From Planctomycetota bacterium (GTDB lineage Bacteria; Planctomycetota; UBA8742; UBA2392): 64,000 nucleotides of DNA. This document shows, piece by piece, positions 1-8,331 of the stretch. The stretch lies in NCBI GenBank assembly GCA_020638675.1, contig JACKID010000001.1, forward strand, positions 2,170,001 through 2,234,000, given 5' to 3'. A model generated the notes under the pieces. That model searched no databases. It saw nothing but the letters and a program-made list of their open reading frames with translations, and was not told where the DNA came from. Numbering within the stretch: the first letter of the stretch is position 1; each line of letters begins with the position of its first letter. Both the position numbers and the translations under genes were made by a program.

Positions 1-765
1 CTTGCCTGGTGAAACGGCAAGCTCCAGCCGAATCGGAATATCCGTGGCGCCCGCCCCGTCGTCATCGAGCACGTCTTCGGCGCTGTAGGTGCCGCCTTTC
101 AGAGCCTTCAACGTCTGCCGCAATATCGCATGGCTGTGCTTGAACAGCGCGCTGCACAGGCGCACAAACTCGGATTGGCCGTATCGCCCCACGATGTCCG
201 TCAAGCGCTGCCGCCCGCGGTCGCAGGCCGCCTGTTGCGCGCTCAGGTCACCCCGTCGCTCGTCAGGCGTGCGCGTGTTGGCCAATATCAGTTTCATCAA
301 CTCTTCGCTCACCCTGCTGGGCGGGATAACGAGCCCCTCCGCCACAAGGTCGGTCTGTGGCGACATGCTGCCGGGAGCGGCCCCCCCGATGTCGGCATGG
401 TGGGCGCGATTGGCGGAGTAACCAAGCAGCCGACCTTTGTCGTAGATCGGCGCGACCATGGTCAGGTCGGGCAAGTGCGTACCGCCGCTGTAGGGATCAT
501 TGACCAACGCGTACTCACCGGGGCGCAGCTCAAGCTGGCTGAGTACCCCTCGCACGCTCGCGGGCATCGAGCCCAGATGCACCGGCAGGTGGGCCGCCTG
601 CGCAAGCAATCGGCCACGCGCATCAAACAACGCACAGGAGTAGTCGCGGCGCTCCTTGATGTTCGGGCTGTACGCCGAGCGCTTCAGTACCTCCCCCATC
701 TCCTCGGCCACGCCAACGAGGGCGTGGTGCAGAACGGCGATCTCGACAGATGTCTTCACGTCCAT
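1..765 (-). CDS. hyuB: Hydantoinase B / oxoprolinase subunit, N-terminal 255 residues (cut by window edge)
   Basis: This is the amino-terminal part of the B subunit of the N-methylhydantoinase / acetone carboxylase alpha / 5-oxoprolinase family, which opens lactam or hydantoin rings together with HyuA. The protein begins MDVKTSVEIAVLHHAL at an ATG on 765 and reads without a stop to base 1. It carries the family hallmark NDPYSGGTHLPD at about residues 88-99, preceded by the typical SPNIKERRDYSCALFD stretch. The full family length is about 500-600 residues, so roughly half is missing beyond the window. It lies only 3 bases after the hyuA stop, which indicates co-translation as a two-subunit enzyme. 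The exact substrate cannot be told from sequence. Confidence 0.85.
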   Translation of the reverse strand, partial: MDVKTSVEIAVLHHALVGVAEEMGEVLKRSAYSPNIKERRDYSCALFDARGRLLAQAAHLPVHLGSMPASVRGVLSQLELRPGEYALVNDPYSGGTHLPDLTMVAPIYDKGRLLGYSANRAHHADIGGAAPGSMSPQTDLVAEGLVIPPSRVSEELMKLILANTRTPDERRGDLSAQQAACDRGRQRLTDIVGRYGQSEFVRLCSALFKHSHAILRQTLKALKGGTYSAEDVLDDDGAGATDIPIRLELAVSPGK

Positions 766-768
766 GGC

Positions 769-2727
769 TTAGCCGATGTTCTGTGTATGCAGCAGCATCA
801 ATTGACCGGCCTGCGTCACTTTCAGCACCCAGCCACGCTTGAGGTACAAACAGGAACTGAGCTCTGTGACAACTGCGGGCCCGTTCAGCCAAGTGCCCGC
901 AGACAGCGACTGGCGTTCATACACTGGTATGTCGGCGGCGACTTTGCCAACGGCTACTGCCCGCCCGGCCGACATTTCAATCGGCAGTGACACAGCTCGC
1001 TGCTTCTCTTCGACCCGCACCCGCACGTTGACGATTTCGGCCTCGGCGTCCTTGCGCTCGAAATGGAACTCCTGCAGGTGCGCGGCGCCGAAACGCGTCT
1101 TCCAGTTGCGTGTCAACGGCACACCCAGCTCGAAACTCTGACCCACATAGCGAACATCGAGGGTACGTGTGTGCTGAAACGGGCCGGAAAGCCCGCAGTC
1201 CCGGAGCTCTCGCTCGGCGCGCGATTGCAGCTCAGTCGCGACCCTGGTCGCCTCCGCCAGGCAGGTTCGCGACTCGCGCAGCATGACCGTGCGTGACAGG
1301 TCTCGCGAAGCCGGCGTATGCAACATGCCCAACGCACACAGCAGCCCTGGCGCTCGCGGAACCAGCACTTTCTCGATGCCCATCAGCTCGGCGAGGTCGC
1401 ACGCGAGCAGCCCACCCGCGCCGCCGAAGGGAACGAGAGCCATGCCGCCCACGGCACGCCCGCGCTCGACAGTCACGCGCCGCAGCGCGCGCTCAATTCC
1501 GGCCAGCGCAACACGCACGATCGCCTCGGCAAGCTTCTTGGGCTGCGTTCCCCTCCCCAGTCTCTTTAGCGCCCCGGTCGCAGCCGCGGGATCAAGCGCA
1601 AGCTCACCGCCCAGCTTAAGGTCGGGCGGGATACGCCCGAGCACGAGCAGTGCATCGGTAAGGGTCGCGTGCTTGCCACCGCGGGCGTAACAGGCAGGGC
1701 CGGGATCGGCGCCTGCGCTCTGTGGACCGACATGCAAGGCACCGCCGGCGTCCAGCCAGGCAATCGACCCCCCACCCGCGCCAATCGTATGAATGTCGAG
1801 ACTGGGTGTGCGGAGCGGCAACCCGGCAATCAACGTTTCCGGGCGTAACGTCGGGATCTCCTCGACCAGGGAAACGTCCGTGCTGGTGCCGCCGATGTCG
1901 AACGCCACGCCGGTCTCGATCTTCTCGGCCGTCAGGGCGTCGCGCACACCCGCTATGCCACCTGCCGGGCCGGACAGTGCGAGTTTCACCGGCTCGTCGG
2001 CCGCAAGCCTGGCCGGAAGCCAGCCGCCGGCCGAGTGCATCAGCACGACACGGGTCGGAGCGATCCGCTCTTGCAACTTCGTGATGTAGTCCCGGAGCCT
2101 GGGTATGAGCCCCGCGTTGGCCGCCGTCACCAGGCTGCGTTCATACTCGCGGAATTCCGGCGCAAGCTCAGACGAAAGCGTGACTGGAACACGCAGCTTT
2201 GTGAGCGCGCGCTGCAGCGCGCGTTCGTGCGCCGGGTTCGCGTAGCTGTGCAGCAGGCAGACGGCCACGGCGTCAGGCTTCAGCGCCTTGACTTCGTTCG
2301 CTACGCGCGCGCACTCTTGACTGGTCAACTTGCGCGCCACGCTGCCGTCAGGCTCGAGCCGCTCGTCGACTTCAACCCGCAGCTCATGCGGAACAAGTGG
2401 ATTGCGCGCAGACGGCTCCAGCGAATACAGCTCGCCCGGATCGCGATTCTGGCGCCCGATGGCCAGCACATCGCGAAATCCCTTCGTCGTTACAAACACA
2501 ACGCGCCCAAGCTTGCCTTCAAGCAACGCATTCGTCGCTACGGTCGTCCCGTGAACCAGCAGATCCGCCCCGCCCAGACGCTCAAGTGCAGCAGCCACCG
2601 CCACGCCCGGGTCGCCGGGCGTGCTCGGAATCTTGCACGTCAGCAGTTTGCCGTCGCGCACGACACACGCGTCCGTGAACGTGCCGCCGACGTCAATGGC
2701 CGCGATGATCGGAGCTTTAGCCGCCAA
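769..2727 (-). CDS. hyuA: Hydantoinase A / oxoprolinase family ATPase subunit
   Basis: This is the ATP-dependent A subunit of the N-methylhydantoinase/oxoprolinase family, acting in the cytoplasm with HyuB on cyclic amides. It shows the N-terminal phosphate-binding motif AIDVGGTFTDACVV of the actin/hexokinase-like fold and the second motif FDIGGTSTDVSL near residue 275. At 652 residues it is normal for the family. I chose a TTG start at 2727 because GGGGGA lies about 5 bases upstream and it overlaps the preceding hydrolase stop at 2717. An in-frame GTG at 2757 would add 10 residues lacking family similarity. The order TetR, hydrolase, hyuA, hyuB suggests a small catabolic operon. Substrate is unknown. 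Confidence 0.88.
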   Translation of the reverse strand: MAAKAPIIAAIDVGGTFTDACVVRDGKLLTCKIPSTPGDPGVAVAAALERLGGADLLVHGTTVATNALLEGKLGRVVFVTTKGFRDVLAIGRQNRDPGELYSLEPSARNPLVPHELRVEVDERLEPDGSVARKLTSQECARVANEVKALKPDAVAVCLLHSYANPAHERALQRALTKLRVPVTLSSELAPEFREYERSLVTAANAGLIPRLRDYITKLQERIAPTRVVLMHSAGGWLPARLAADEPVKLALSGPAGGIAGVRDALTAEKIETGVAFDIGGTSTDVSLVEEIPTLRPETLIAGLPLRTPSLDIHTIGAGGGSIAWLDAGGALHVGPQSAGADPGPACYARGGKHATLTDALLVLGRIPPDLKLGGELALDPAAATGALKRLGRGTQPKKLAEAIVRVALAGIERALRRVTVERGRAVGGMALVPFGGAGGLLACDLAELMGIEKVLVPRAPGLLCALGMLHTPASRDLSRTVMLRESRTCLAEATRVATELQSRAERELRDCGLSGPFQHTRTLDVRYVGQSFELGVPLTRNWKTRFGAAHLQEFHFERKDAEAEIVNVRVRVEEKQRAVSLPIEMSAGRAVAVGKVAADIPVYERQSLSAGTWLNGPAVVTELSSCLYLKRGWVLKVTQAGQLMLLHTQNIG

Positions 2728-3433
2728 GCGTATCCCCCACGCGCTGAGCCCATTCACGAATGCGTCGCGCCACGCCGATCGGCACTTCCTGCGTGATCAT
2801 ATGGCCGTAGCCGTCGAACTGGTGCAGGCGTACGTCCGGCATGCGTTTCCAGATTTCGAGCTGGTCCGGTGCGGCGCAAAATGCGTCTCGGCTACCGTAC
2901 ATGACTGCGACCGGGCACTTGATGCCAATCAGGCGATCGGAAACGTCAAAGCTGCTCAGCAGCTTCAGCCGCCGTGCGAGTTCGTCATGATCGAGATGCT
3001 CGAAGTACTTCAGGAACTTCTCGCGCTCTTCCCCCTTCAGTGTCCCGGCCAGTTTCCACCCCGCAAGCAGGCGTGCGACCGGATTTAACAACACCTTTGG
3101 CAAAACACGCGACGCCGCCCTCCCCACTGCGGCGGCAATCGGCTCAGGCTCATGGCTGAAGGCGGATATCAGACACAACCCTTTCACATCGGCCGGACGC
3201 AGTATCGCCGTCTTCTGTGCCACCGCGCCGCCAAATGACTCGCCTATCAGCAACCCGGTTCCGAGCGCCTGCATCCGCGCGACGACGACATCTGCTAGTT
3301 CGTCCCACTTCAGCTCACGCCCAAGCGGATATGCGAGCGGAATCAGCTCGAGCTCCGGCAGCTGTTCCTGCGTACGGATCACCCAGCGGGCTTCCCCATC
3401 CAGTCCGGGCAAATACAGGGCACGTGAGTACAT
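2717..3433 (-). CDS. Alpha/beta hydrolase
   Basis: This is a 238-residue alpha/beta-hydrolase fold protein, probably cytoplasmic, since no signal peptide is visible. The nucleophile elbow is GESFGG at about residues 64-69. An acid candidate sits in YGSRDAF and the general-base histidine in GYGHM near the C terminus, so the catalytic triad looks intact. The reading frame extends 50 codons further upstream, but that stretch overlaps the tetR stop and looks non-coding; the ATG at 3433 (MYSRALYLPGLDG) lies 25 bases after tetR. It ends inside the hyuA start region, so the genes are probably translationally coupled. An esterase or ring-product hydrolase serving the hydantoinase is possible but unproven. 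Confidence 0.8.
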   Translation of the reverse strand: MYSRALYLPGLDGEARWVIRTQEQLPELELIPLAYPLGRELKWDELADVVVARMQALGTGLLIGESFGGAVAQKTAILRPADVKGLCLISAFSHEPEPIAAAVGRAASRVLPKVLLNPVARLLAGWKLAGTLKGEEREKFLKYFEHLDHDELARRLKLLSSFDVSDRLIGIKCPVAVMYGSRDAFCAAPDQLEIWKRMPDVRLHQFDGYGHMITQEVPIGVARRIREWAQRVGDTLGG

Positions 3434-3458
3434 TGGCCTCTCCGGCGTGCAGAGAGGT

Positions 3459-4043
3459 TTAGAGTGCGCGGAGCCACTTCTCAACAGCTTCTGCGATGGC
3501 TGCGTCGGCCAGCCCCTGTGACTGCAGCGAATCCCAGGTGGTGAAATGCAGCGCGTGGCCCAGCACCGCCTGCACGGCAGCACGACTGGATCTTGAGGGA
3601 CGCCAAGTCTTCAGCAGATCATCGCGCACGCCGTCCAGCCACTGTTGCACCTCCGCGAGCATCGCCTTGAGCGGCTCAATGTCGTCCGCGTCGCGGTAGG
3701 AGTTGCGCCACACGCCCTGCGTGCGCCGGTAAAAACCGTACAGCGCGGTGAGCGCCGTCCGCGTGCGGTCGGCCGGCTCTTCGAGATGCCGCCACTCCGC
3801 GACATCCGGCAGCGGATTCTGCTCAAGGTAGCGGCTGGAACACGCGCGGTAGAGCGTCGTTTCGTCGGGCAGATGTCGGTAGACCGTAAGTCGCTGTACA
3901 CCCGCCTGCTTTGCAATCGCCTGGATTGTGGTTTTGGCGGGCCCGATGGTGGCGTGCAGCTCAACCACGGCGTCCACAATACGGCGGTGCGTTTCCTCGG
4001 CGCTTTCCTTGCGGCGTTTTTGTCGATACTGGCGCGTCTTCAT
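3459..4043 (-). CDS. TetR-family transcriptional repressor
   Basis: This is a DNA-binding regulator of about 194 residues. The N-terminal helix-turn-helix is typical of TetR: TTIQAIAKQAGVQRLTVYRH near residues 38-57. The variable C-terminal helical domain would bind a ligand that is not identifiable here. Two starts are possible: ATG 4055 (MFTKMKTRQ) or ATG 4043 (MKTRQ). I prefer 4043 because codon 4053-4055 lies inside an operator-like palindrome (4048-4065); neither has a clear SD site. It heads an operon with the hydrolase and hyuAB and is divergent from the metallo-beta-lactamase-fold gene. It probably represses both units through the paired operators between them. Confidence 0.88.
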   Translation of the reverse strand: MKTRQYRQKRRKESAEETHRRIVDAVVELHATIGPAKTTIQAIAKQAGVQRLTVYRHLPDETTLYRACSSRYLEQNPLPDVAEWRHLEEPADRTRTALTALYGFYRRTQGVWRNSYRDADDIEPLKAMLAEVQQWLDGVRDDLLKTWRPSRSSRAAVQAVLGHALHFTTWDSLQSQGLADAAIAEAVEKWLRAL

Positions 4044-4047
4044 TTTA

Positions 4048-4065
4048 GTGAACATAGCTGTTTAT
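4048..4065. promoter_or_regulatory. Operator-like palindrome, copy 1
   Basis: The site reads GTGAACA, four bases, then TGTTTAT. Its half-sites are near inverted repeats, and the same pattern recurs at 4113-4130. It lies just upstream of the -35 element at 4073 and immediately before the tetR start, so a bound repressor could block both directions. It is most likely a TetR binding site. Confidence 0.6.
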
Positions 4066-4072
4066 TTAACGT

Positions 4073-4101
4073 TTGACAAGTACTTTGCCGCGCGATATGG
4101 T
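4073..4101 (+). promoter_or_regulatory. Sigma70-type promoter for the metallo-beta-lactamase-fold gene
   Basis: A consensus -35 TTGACA (4073-4078), a 17-base spacer and -10 TATGGT (4096-4101) are present. Transcription would start near 4108, just before operator copy 2, giving a leader of about 45 bases with GGAG upstream of the ATG at 4152. This is one of the cleanest promoter matches in the window. Confidence 0.6.
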
Positions 4102-4112
4102 TCCGGCATGAT

Positions 4113-4130
4113 GTGAACACTATTGTTTAC
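4113..4130. promoter_or_regulatory. Operator-like palindrome, copy 2
   Basis: The site reads GTGAACA, four bases, then TGTTTAC. Its half-sites match copy 1 at 4048-4065 in all but the last base, while the central four bases differ, as expected for a protein-binding palindrome. It overlaps the expected transcription start region of the plus-strand gene, a classic repressor position. Confidence 0.6.
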
Positions 4131-4151
4131 TGAATATGAACGGAGACCTGT

Positions 4152-4922
4152 ATGAACCTTGCATTCGAGACGCAGCAGCTTGGCAATGACACCTTCCGCC
4201 TGCATGCGGACTTCCCCCTTCCCGGCCTGGGTGTATTGCCGGTGAACAGCTTCCTGATCCGCGGGGCCGAGCCGGTCCTGATTGACACGGGCCTTGCCGG
4301 ACAGCGCGAGAGCTTTCTCGGGGCACTCGGCAGCTTGATCGACCCGGCCGAGCTCCGGTGGATCTGGATGACTCACATGGATGCGGACCATGTTGGCAAC
4401 CTGGAGACGATCCTGAAATCGGCGCCGAACGCCCGGGTCGTGACAACCTACCTCGGCATGGGCAAGGCCGGGTTGTTGGGGCTGCCACTTGATCGCTGCT
4501 ACCTGCTGAACCCGGGTCAGACGCTGCGCGCAGGCGATCGCGAGCTGCTGGCTGTAAAGCCACCTGTGTTTGACGCGCCGGAAACGACCGGGCTGTTCGA
4601 TCGCTCCTCGGAGAGCCTGTTCAGCTCAGACAGCTTCGGCGCTGTACTTCAGGACTCCGCGGAGTCGGCGCTTGAGGTGGCCTCGGGGGACTTGCGGGAC
4701 GGGATGCACCTCTGGGCCAGCGTCGATGCGCCGTGGCTGAATGTCGTCGAGAAGACCCGGTTCCAGGCGACGATTCGCGCACTCCGGGAGCTGAAGCCAC
4801 AGCAGCTGTTGAGCAGCCGCCGGCCACGGGTCATGTCCGTGACGCGCTCTTCGCCAACCTTGAGGCTGTTGCCGGCACGAAGGGATTTGAAGGGCCGGAC
4901 CAAGCCGCTCTGGAGCAGATGA
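4152..4922 (+). CDS. Metallo-beta-lactamase-fold hydrolase with an apparent C-terminal frameshift
   Basis: This is a metallo-beta-lactamase superfamily protein, probably a cytoplasmic metal-dependent hydrolase. The metal-binding motif THMDADHVGN (THxxDH) is at about residues 74-83, preceded by the strand LIDTGLAG. As read, the protein is 256 residues, but after LKPQQLLSS the frame yields an Arg-rich tail without family character. From about 4812 the next frame gives PPATGHVRDALFANLEAVAG and continues to a stop at 4936. That is the expected family ending (LLSSHLPPA-type), so a one-base loss near 4810-4820 is likely. It may be a real mutation or a sequencing error. SD GGAG lies 7 bases before the ATG. 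It is divergent from tetR and probably repressed by it. Confidence 0.8.
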   Translation: MNLAFETQQLGNDTFRLHADFPLPGLGVLPVNSFLIRGAEPVLIDTGLAGQRESFLGALGSLIDPAELRWIWMTHMDADHVGNLETILKSAPNARVVTTYLGMGKAGLLGLPLDRCYLLNPGQTLRAGDRELLAVKPPVFDAPETTGLFDRSSESLFSSDSFGAVLQDSAESALEVASGDLRDGMHLWASVDAPWLNVVEKTRFQATIRALRELKPQQLLSSRRPRVMSVTRSSPTLRLLPARRDLKGRTKPLWSR

Positions 4923-4958
4923 TGGCGGCCGCGTAGGCATCCACTTGTGCGCAAATTG

Positions 4959-4990
4959 CAACAGGGGCCGGCGCAAGCCGGCCCCTGTTG
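4959..4990. terminator. Bidirectional terminator hairpin
   Basis: A perfect 14-base-pair stem (CAACAGGGGCCGGC with its complement) closes a GCAA tetraloop. It sits between two convergent genes, the metallo-beta-lactamase-fold gene and the rhodanese gene, where it can stop both transcripts. Confidence 0.75.
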
Positions 4991-5004
4991 TTCTGGAGAT
5001 TGGT

Positions 5005-5397
5005 CTAGCTGATGGTGACGGGCAGGCCGGCCTTCTGCCAGGCGTCGAAGCCGCCAACAATGTTGGAGACGTTCGTGTAGCCAAGCTTGCGAAGTGCGCC
5101 CTGGGCCATGCCGCCGCGCATGCCTGACTTGCAGTACACCACGACGGGCGCCTGCGGATCAGGAATGGACTTGGGTACGGTGTCCAGGATGTTGTCGAGC
5201 GGAATGTGCTCGCTGCCGGGGATCGTGCCGCCGCCCAGTTCCTGCGGCATGCGGACGTCAATCAGGGTCAGGCCTGCGGTGTAATCCTTCTTGGGGGGAG
5301 CAGTCTTCTTGGTGCGCTTTTTCTTCTGTGCTGCCTTAGTCGTCGGTTCAAGAATCGTCGCTGCGTCGGTGGGTCGAAGTCTCGGTGGAAGCTGCAT
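5005..5397 (-). CDS. Rhodanese-domain sulfurtransferase with a lysine-rich N-terminal segment
   Basis: This is a single rhodanese domain of 130 residues. The active-site loop VYCKSGMRGG at about residues 87-96 contains the persulfide-forming cysteine, and the usual LIDVRMPQEL and GGFDAW motifs flank it. It may transfer sulfur or act in thiol chemistry; the acceptor is unknown. Residues 22-38 are unusually rich in Lys, Pro and Thr and precede the domain, without signal-peptide character. It appears monocistronic, facing away from mdh, with a TATAAT-like element on the minus strand at 5459-5464 but no clear -35. GGGA lies upstream of the ATG. Confidence 0.85.
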   Translation of the reverse strand: MQLPPRLRPTDAATILEPTTKAAQKKKRTKKTAPPKKDYTAGLTLIDVRMPQELGGGTIPGSEHIPLDNILDTVPKSIPDPQAPVVVYCKSGMRGGMAQGALRKLGYTNVSNIVGGFDAWQKAGLPVTIS

Positions 5398-5497
5398 CGC
5401 GGGTCCCTTCTCAATCGGCCGGAAAACTACGCGTCAAAATCAGTCTGTCGGGCTAATAATTATACGTATCTGCGCGACAAATTGAAGCCTCAAGCAC

Positions 5498-5525
5498 TTG
5501 ACTGAAGGCACTTCAAACCTATGTT
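5498..5525 (+). promoter_or_regulatory. Candidate promoter for mdh
   Basis: The -35 TTGACT (5498-5503), a 16-base spacer and -10 TATGTT (5520-5525) give a reasonable sigma70-type match in the 256-base gap between the rhodanese gene and mdh. It implies a leader of roughly 120 bases. Nothing else definite is visible in the gap. Confidence 0.45.
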
Positions 5526-5653
5526 CCGCGCCCCGAGTGTCAGAAACCGCCTCCATTGACCCGGCCGCCCCGCACAACTATACGATGCTTCTGAGACCGC
5601 CGGTGGAGCGCGTTTCCGCCGCCTGACCCGTTCTACAGCCCGAGGAATATGCC

Positions 5654-6601
5654 ATGGCCTTCCAACGTCCGAAGATCTCCGTGTTTGGCGCCGGTTTTGT
5701 CGGCTCGACGGTTGCACAACGCTGTGCAGATCGCGAACTCGGCGACGTCATGCTGATCGACATCGTCGAAGACATGCCCCAGGGCAAGGCCCTCGATATG
5801 TTCGAGAGTGCGCCTGTAGAGCGCTTTGACGCCCGGGTGAACGGGAGTAACAAGCCGGCCGACGTGGCGGGCAGCGACGTTGTCGTCGTGACTTCTGGCA
5901 TCGCGCGCAAGCCGGGCATGAGCCGTGACGACCTGCTCACCACCAACGCCAAGATCGTCCAGAGCGTGGCAGACAGCATTCGCGAACACGCGCCGAATGC
6001 GATTGTCATCATGGTTACAAATCCTTTGGACGTCATGAGTTGGGTCGCCCACAAGCGTCTCGGCTTCCCCAAGAACCGCGTCATGGGCATGGCGGGAGTG
6101 CTCGACAGTGCCCGCATGGCCAGCTTTGTCGCGATGGAACTCAACTGCAGCGTGCAGGACATCAGCCCGATGGTGCTCGGCGGCCACGGCGACACGATGG
6201 TTCCCCTGCCGCGCTACACCACTGTGAGTGGCATCCCGATCACTGACCTGATTCCGGCCGAGCGCATCGAGGCGATCAACGATCGCACCCGCAAGGGCGG
6301 CGCAGAAATCGTCGCGCTGCTTAAGACCGGCAGCGCCTACTACGCGCCGGGCGCGAGCGTCGCGCAGATGGTTGAGAGCATCGTGAAGGACCAGCGCCGC
6401 ATTCTGCCCACCTGCGCGTTGCTCGAGGGCGAGTACGGGCTGAAGGACACCTGGCAGGGCGTGCCGGCACTGCTTGGCAAAAACGGCATCGAGAAGATCT
6501 TCGAGCTGAAGCTGACCGCCGACGAGAAGAAGCTGCTTGAAACCAGCAACGAGCACGTCGCCGGCGCGATCCAGCAGGCGGCGAAACTGCTGGGGATGTA
6601 G
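5654..6601 (+). CDS. mdh: Malate dehydrogenase (lactate-dehydrogenase-like type)
   Basis: This enzyme interconverts malate and oxaloacetate with NAD in the TCA cycle. The 315-residue protein has the Rossmann motif GAGFVG at residues 12-17, the substrate loop IARKPGMSRDDLL with the oxaloacetate-contacting arginines (R85, R91), VTNPLD, and the catalytic histidine in GGHGDTMVP. The IARKPGMSR loop marks malate rather than lactate specificity in this subfamily. The start is ATG at 5654. It is apparently monocistronic, as the next gene is convergent. Confidence 0.95.
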   Translation: MAFQRPKISVFGAGFVGSTVAQRCADRELGDVMLIDIVEDMPQGKALDMFESAPVERFDARVNGSNKPADVAGSDVVVVTSGIARKPGMSRDDLLTTNAKIVQSVADSIREHAPNAIVIMVTNPLDVMSWVAHKRLGFPKNRVMGMAGVLDSARMASFVAMELNCSVQDISPMVLGGHGDTMVPLPRYTTVSGIPITDLIPAERIEAINDRTRKGGAEIVALLKTGSAYYAPGASVAQMVESIVKDQRRILPTCALLEGEYGLKDTWQGVPALLGKNGIEKIFELKLTADEKKLLETSNEHVAGAIQQAAKLLGM

Positions 6602-6617
6602 CCGACGGAGTGCCTGG

Positions 6618-6647
6618 GGCTTCCGGTCGGCAAATCGGCCGGAGGCC
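6618..6647. terminator. Possible terminator hairpin between mdh and the cyclase gene
   Basis: GGCTTCCGG at 6618-6626 pairs with CCGGAGGCC at 6639-6647 (one G-U pair) around a 12-base loop. It lies between two convergent genes. There is no T-run, so the call rests on position and pairing only. Confidence 0.4.
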
Positions 6648-6677
6648 GATCGGTACGACATGGCCAACATGGCCATT

Positions 6678-7592
6678 CTACTTGTGCTTGTGGCTCTTCT
6701 TGTCTTCGTACATCTCGGTGTCGGCGCGGCTGATCAGGCTTATCAAGTCGCCTTCCTGCTTCGGGTCGTGCACGGCGTAGCCGACGCTGAATGAGACCGT
6801 GTATTCCTCGCCCTTGGGCGGCATCAGCTTGTGGGTCGCCTTCAGGCGCTCCTTGATCTTGTCTAGGTCTTCGGCCACCGCCATCCAGGCCAACACCACG
6901 AACTCGTCGCCGCCGACGCGCGCGACTACATCGGATTCGCGGAAGGTGCTGGTCAGATACTCGGCCATGTAGACCAGCACTCGGTCACCTTCCTGATGTC
7001 CGTAGGTGTCGTTGATCGGCTTGAAGCCGTCCAGGTCGAAGAACACCACGGCCAGCACTCCGCCCCGCCGCTGAGCGTTGGCCCAGTACTGCTTGCCCAA
7101 CAGCTCGAGCGCGCGGCGATTGCGCAGCCCGGTGAGCGGGTCGGTCAGTGACTGCTCGCGCAGCTTGCGGGTTTCGCGGTGCAGCTCCATTTCCGCCAGC
7201 TTGCGCCTGGTGATGTCCACGTGGGCGCACAGGGCCACACGCCCGTTCTCGGCGGGAATGGCTGACACCCGCACGAGGTAGTAGCGCGGCTCGGCCGGCG
7301 TGTGGCACGGATACTCCATCTCATAGCTCTCGCGCACGCCGCCGATCACCTCGGCGAGTCCTGCCTCAACATCCGCGGCAAACTTTTCACCGCCGACGCC
7401 GACGGCCGTGCAGGCTTCGAAATAGGGCTTCCCGACCGGCTTGATGAATTCTTCGGGCGCGCCGTGACCGCGTGCAAGATGCCCCCAGGCGGCGTTCACA
7501 CTGAGCACGTTGAGCTGCGCATCGACCAGCACCATCACGTCAGGGATGGCGTTCAGAATCGTGTTGAACTGGTTGCGCTGCGTGTCTGCCAT
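6678..7592 (-). CDS. PAS-GGDEF diguanylate cyclase
   Basis: This is a cytoplasmic signalling enzyme that makes cyclic di-GMP from GTP. An N-terminal PAS/PAC sensor (about residues 5-135, ending HVDITRRKLAEMEL) joins through a helix to a GGDEF domain (about 148-300). The catalytic signature RVGGDEF is intact at 225-231, and FFDLDGFKPIND carries the metal-binding aspartate. The product-inhibition site RxxD (RESD, 218-221) is also present in the standard spacing. No transmembrane segment is visible, so the signal is probably small, cytosolic or redox. The protein is 304 residues. Cyclic di-GMP often controls surface structures, which may matter for the secretin locus nearby, but no link is shown. 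Confidence 0.92.
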   Translation of the reverse strand: MADTQRNQFNTILNAIPDVMVLVDAQLNVLSVNAAWGHLARGHGAPEEFIKPVGKPYFEACTAVGVGGEKFAADVEAGLAEVIGGVRESYEMEYPCHTPAEPRYYLVRVSAIPAENGRVALCAHVDITRRKLAEMELHRETRKLREQSLTDPLTGLRNRRALELLGKQYWANAQRRGGVLAVVFFDLDGFKPINDTYGHQEGDRVLVYMAEYLTSTFRESDVVARVGGDEFVVLAWMAVAEDLDKIKERLKATHKLMPPKGEEYTVSFSVGYAVHDPKQEGDLISLISRADTEMYEDKKSHKHK

Positions 7593-7672
7593 TGTGCACC
7601 TCGCTGAGCATACCGCGCGGAGGCGCTTTGCGCGAACAAACCGCGCTGCGGATGCACGGATGCGACGAGTTG

Positions 7673-8263
7673 CTAGAGCTTCTCAGGCAGCGCGCTGAAC
7701 GGCGTCGGGACCTCGGCCGGGTGCAGCAGCTCCAGAATCGCGTAGACACAGTTCACCGCGGGCGCCGCCGCTGTCGTATACAGCGAAGCAAGGCCGTTCA
7801 AGGTCTGCATCACCAGGCGCACCGGATCAAACACGCTGCGTCGCGTGGAGCCCTTCACCACTTCGCCGTCGTGCACTGCATCCGCCACGGAATAGAGCAC
7901 GGATCCCTTGGGAAGCCCGCGTTCGTGGAACAACTTCTGCAGGTGCCGCTCACGCTGCTCGAGCGACTTGTCGAGTTGTGCGGGTACGCTGAAGGCATTG
8001 GTCAATCGATCGACGACTTCGGCCCAGGTGACGTTGCGCGTCGGCACGAATGAACGCCAGCCGTTGAGGCGCGCAATCATGCCTTTGCGATCCGCGTCGA
8101 TGATGGCGGCGGCCTGTTTTTCCGCGTCGCCTGCCAGCGCCCTTGAAAAACTGAAGTCGAGGTGCGAAGCGAAATTTTCGCGCACCATGGCCGGCTGAGC
8201 GATCAGTACTTCCAGTGGCCGTCGCCAGCCGGAGTCTTCTACCTTGCGTACATCGGTCGACAT
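7673..8263 (-). CDS. Hypothetical protein
   Basis: This 196-residue protein I do not recognise. It has no signal peptide and no transmembrane helix; it looks mixed helical, with many Arg and Asp residues in its first half (for example DADRKGMIARLNGWRSF) and a more hydrophobic C-terminal third. Codon use resembles its neighbours and the frame is clean. It sits between the diguanylate cyclase (80 bases downstream in transcription order) and ino1 (68 bases upstream), all on the minus strand, so co-transcription is possible. No function is offered. Confidence 0.7.
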   Translation of the reverse strand: MSTDVRKVEDSGWRRPLEVLIAQPAMVRENFASHLDFSFSRALAGDAEKQAAAIIDADRKGMIARLNGWRSFVPTRNVTWAEVVDRLTNAFSVPAQLDKSLEQRERHLQKLFHERGLPKGSVLYSVADAVHDGEVVKGSTRRSVFDPVRLVMQTLNGLASLYTTAAAPAVNCVYAILELLHPAEVPTPFSALPEKL

Positions 8264-8331
8264 GAAGCCCTCGCTCGGGGGCTACAAGGTTAGTTGTATC
8301 CCGAACGAAATGCCACACCGCTCTCGGGCGG

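Noticed and set aside
5633..6676. A 347-residue open frame opposite mdh
   Set aside because: It is the reverse frame of a clear malate dehydrogenase, and its sequence has no domain character.
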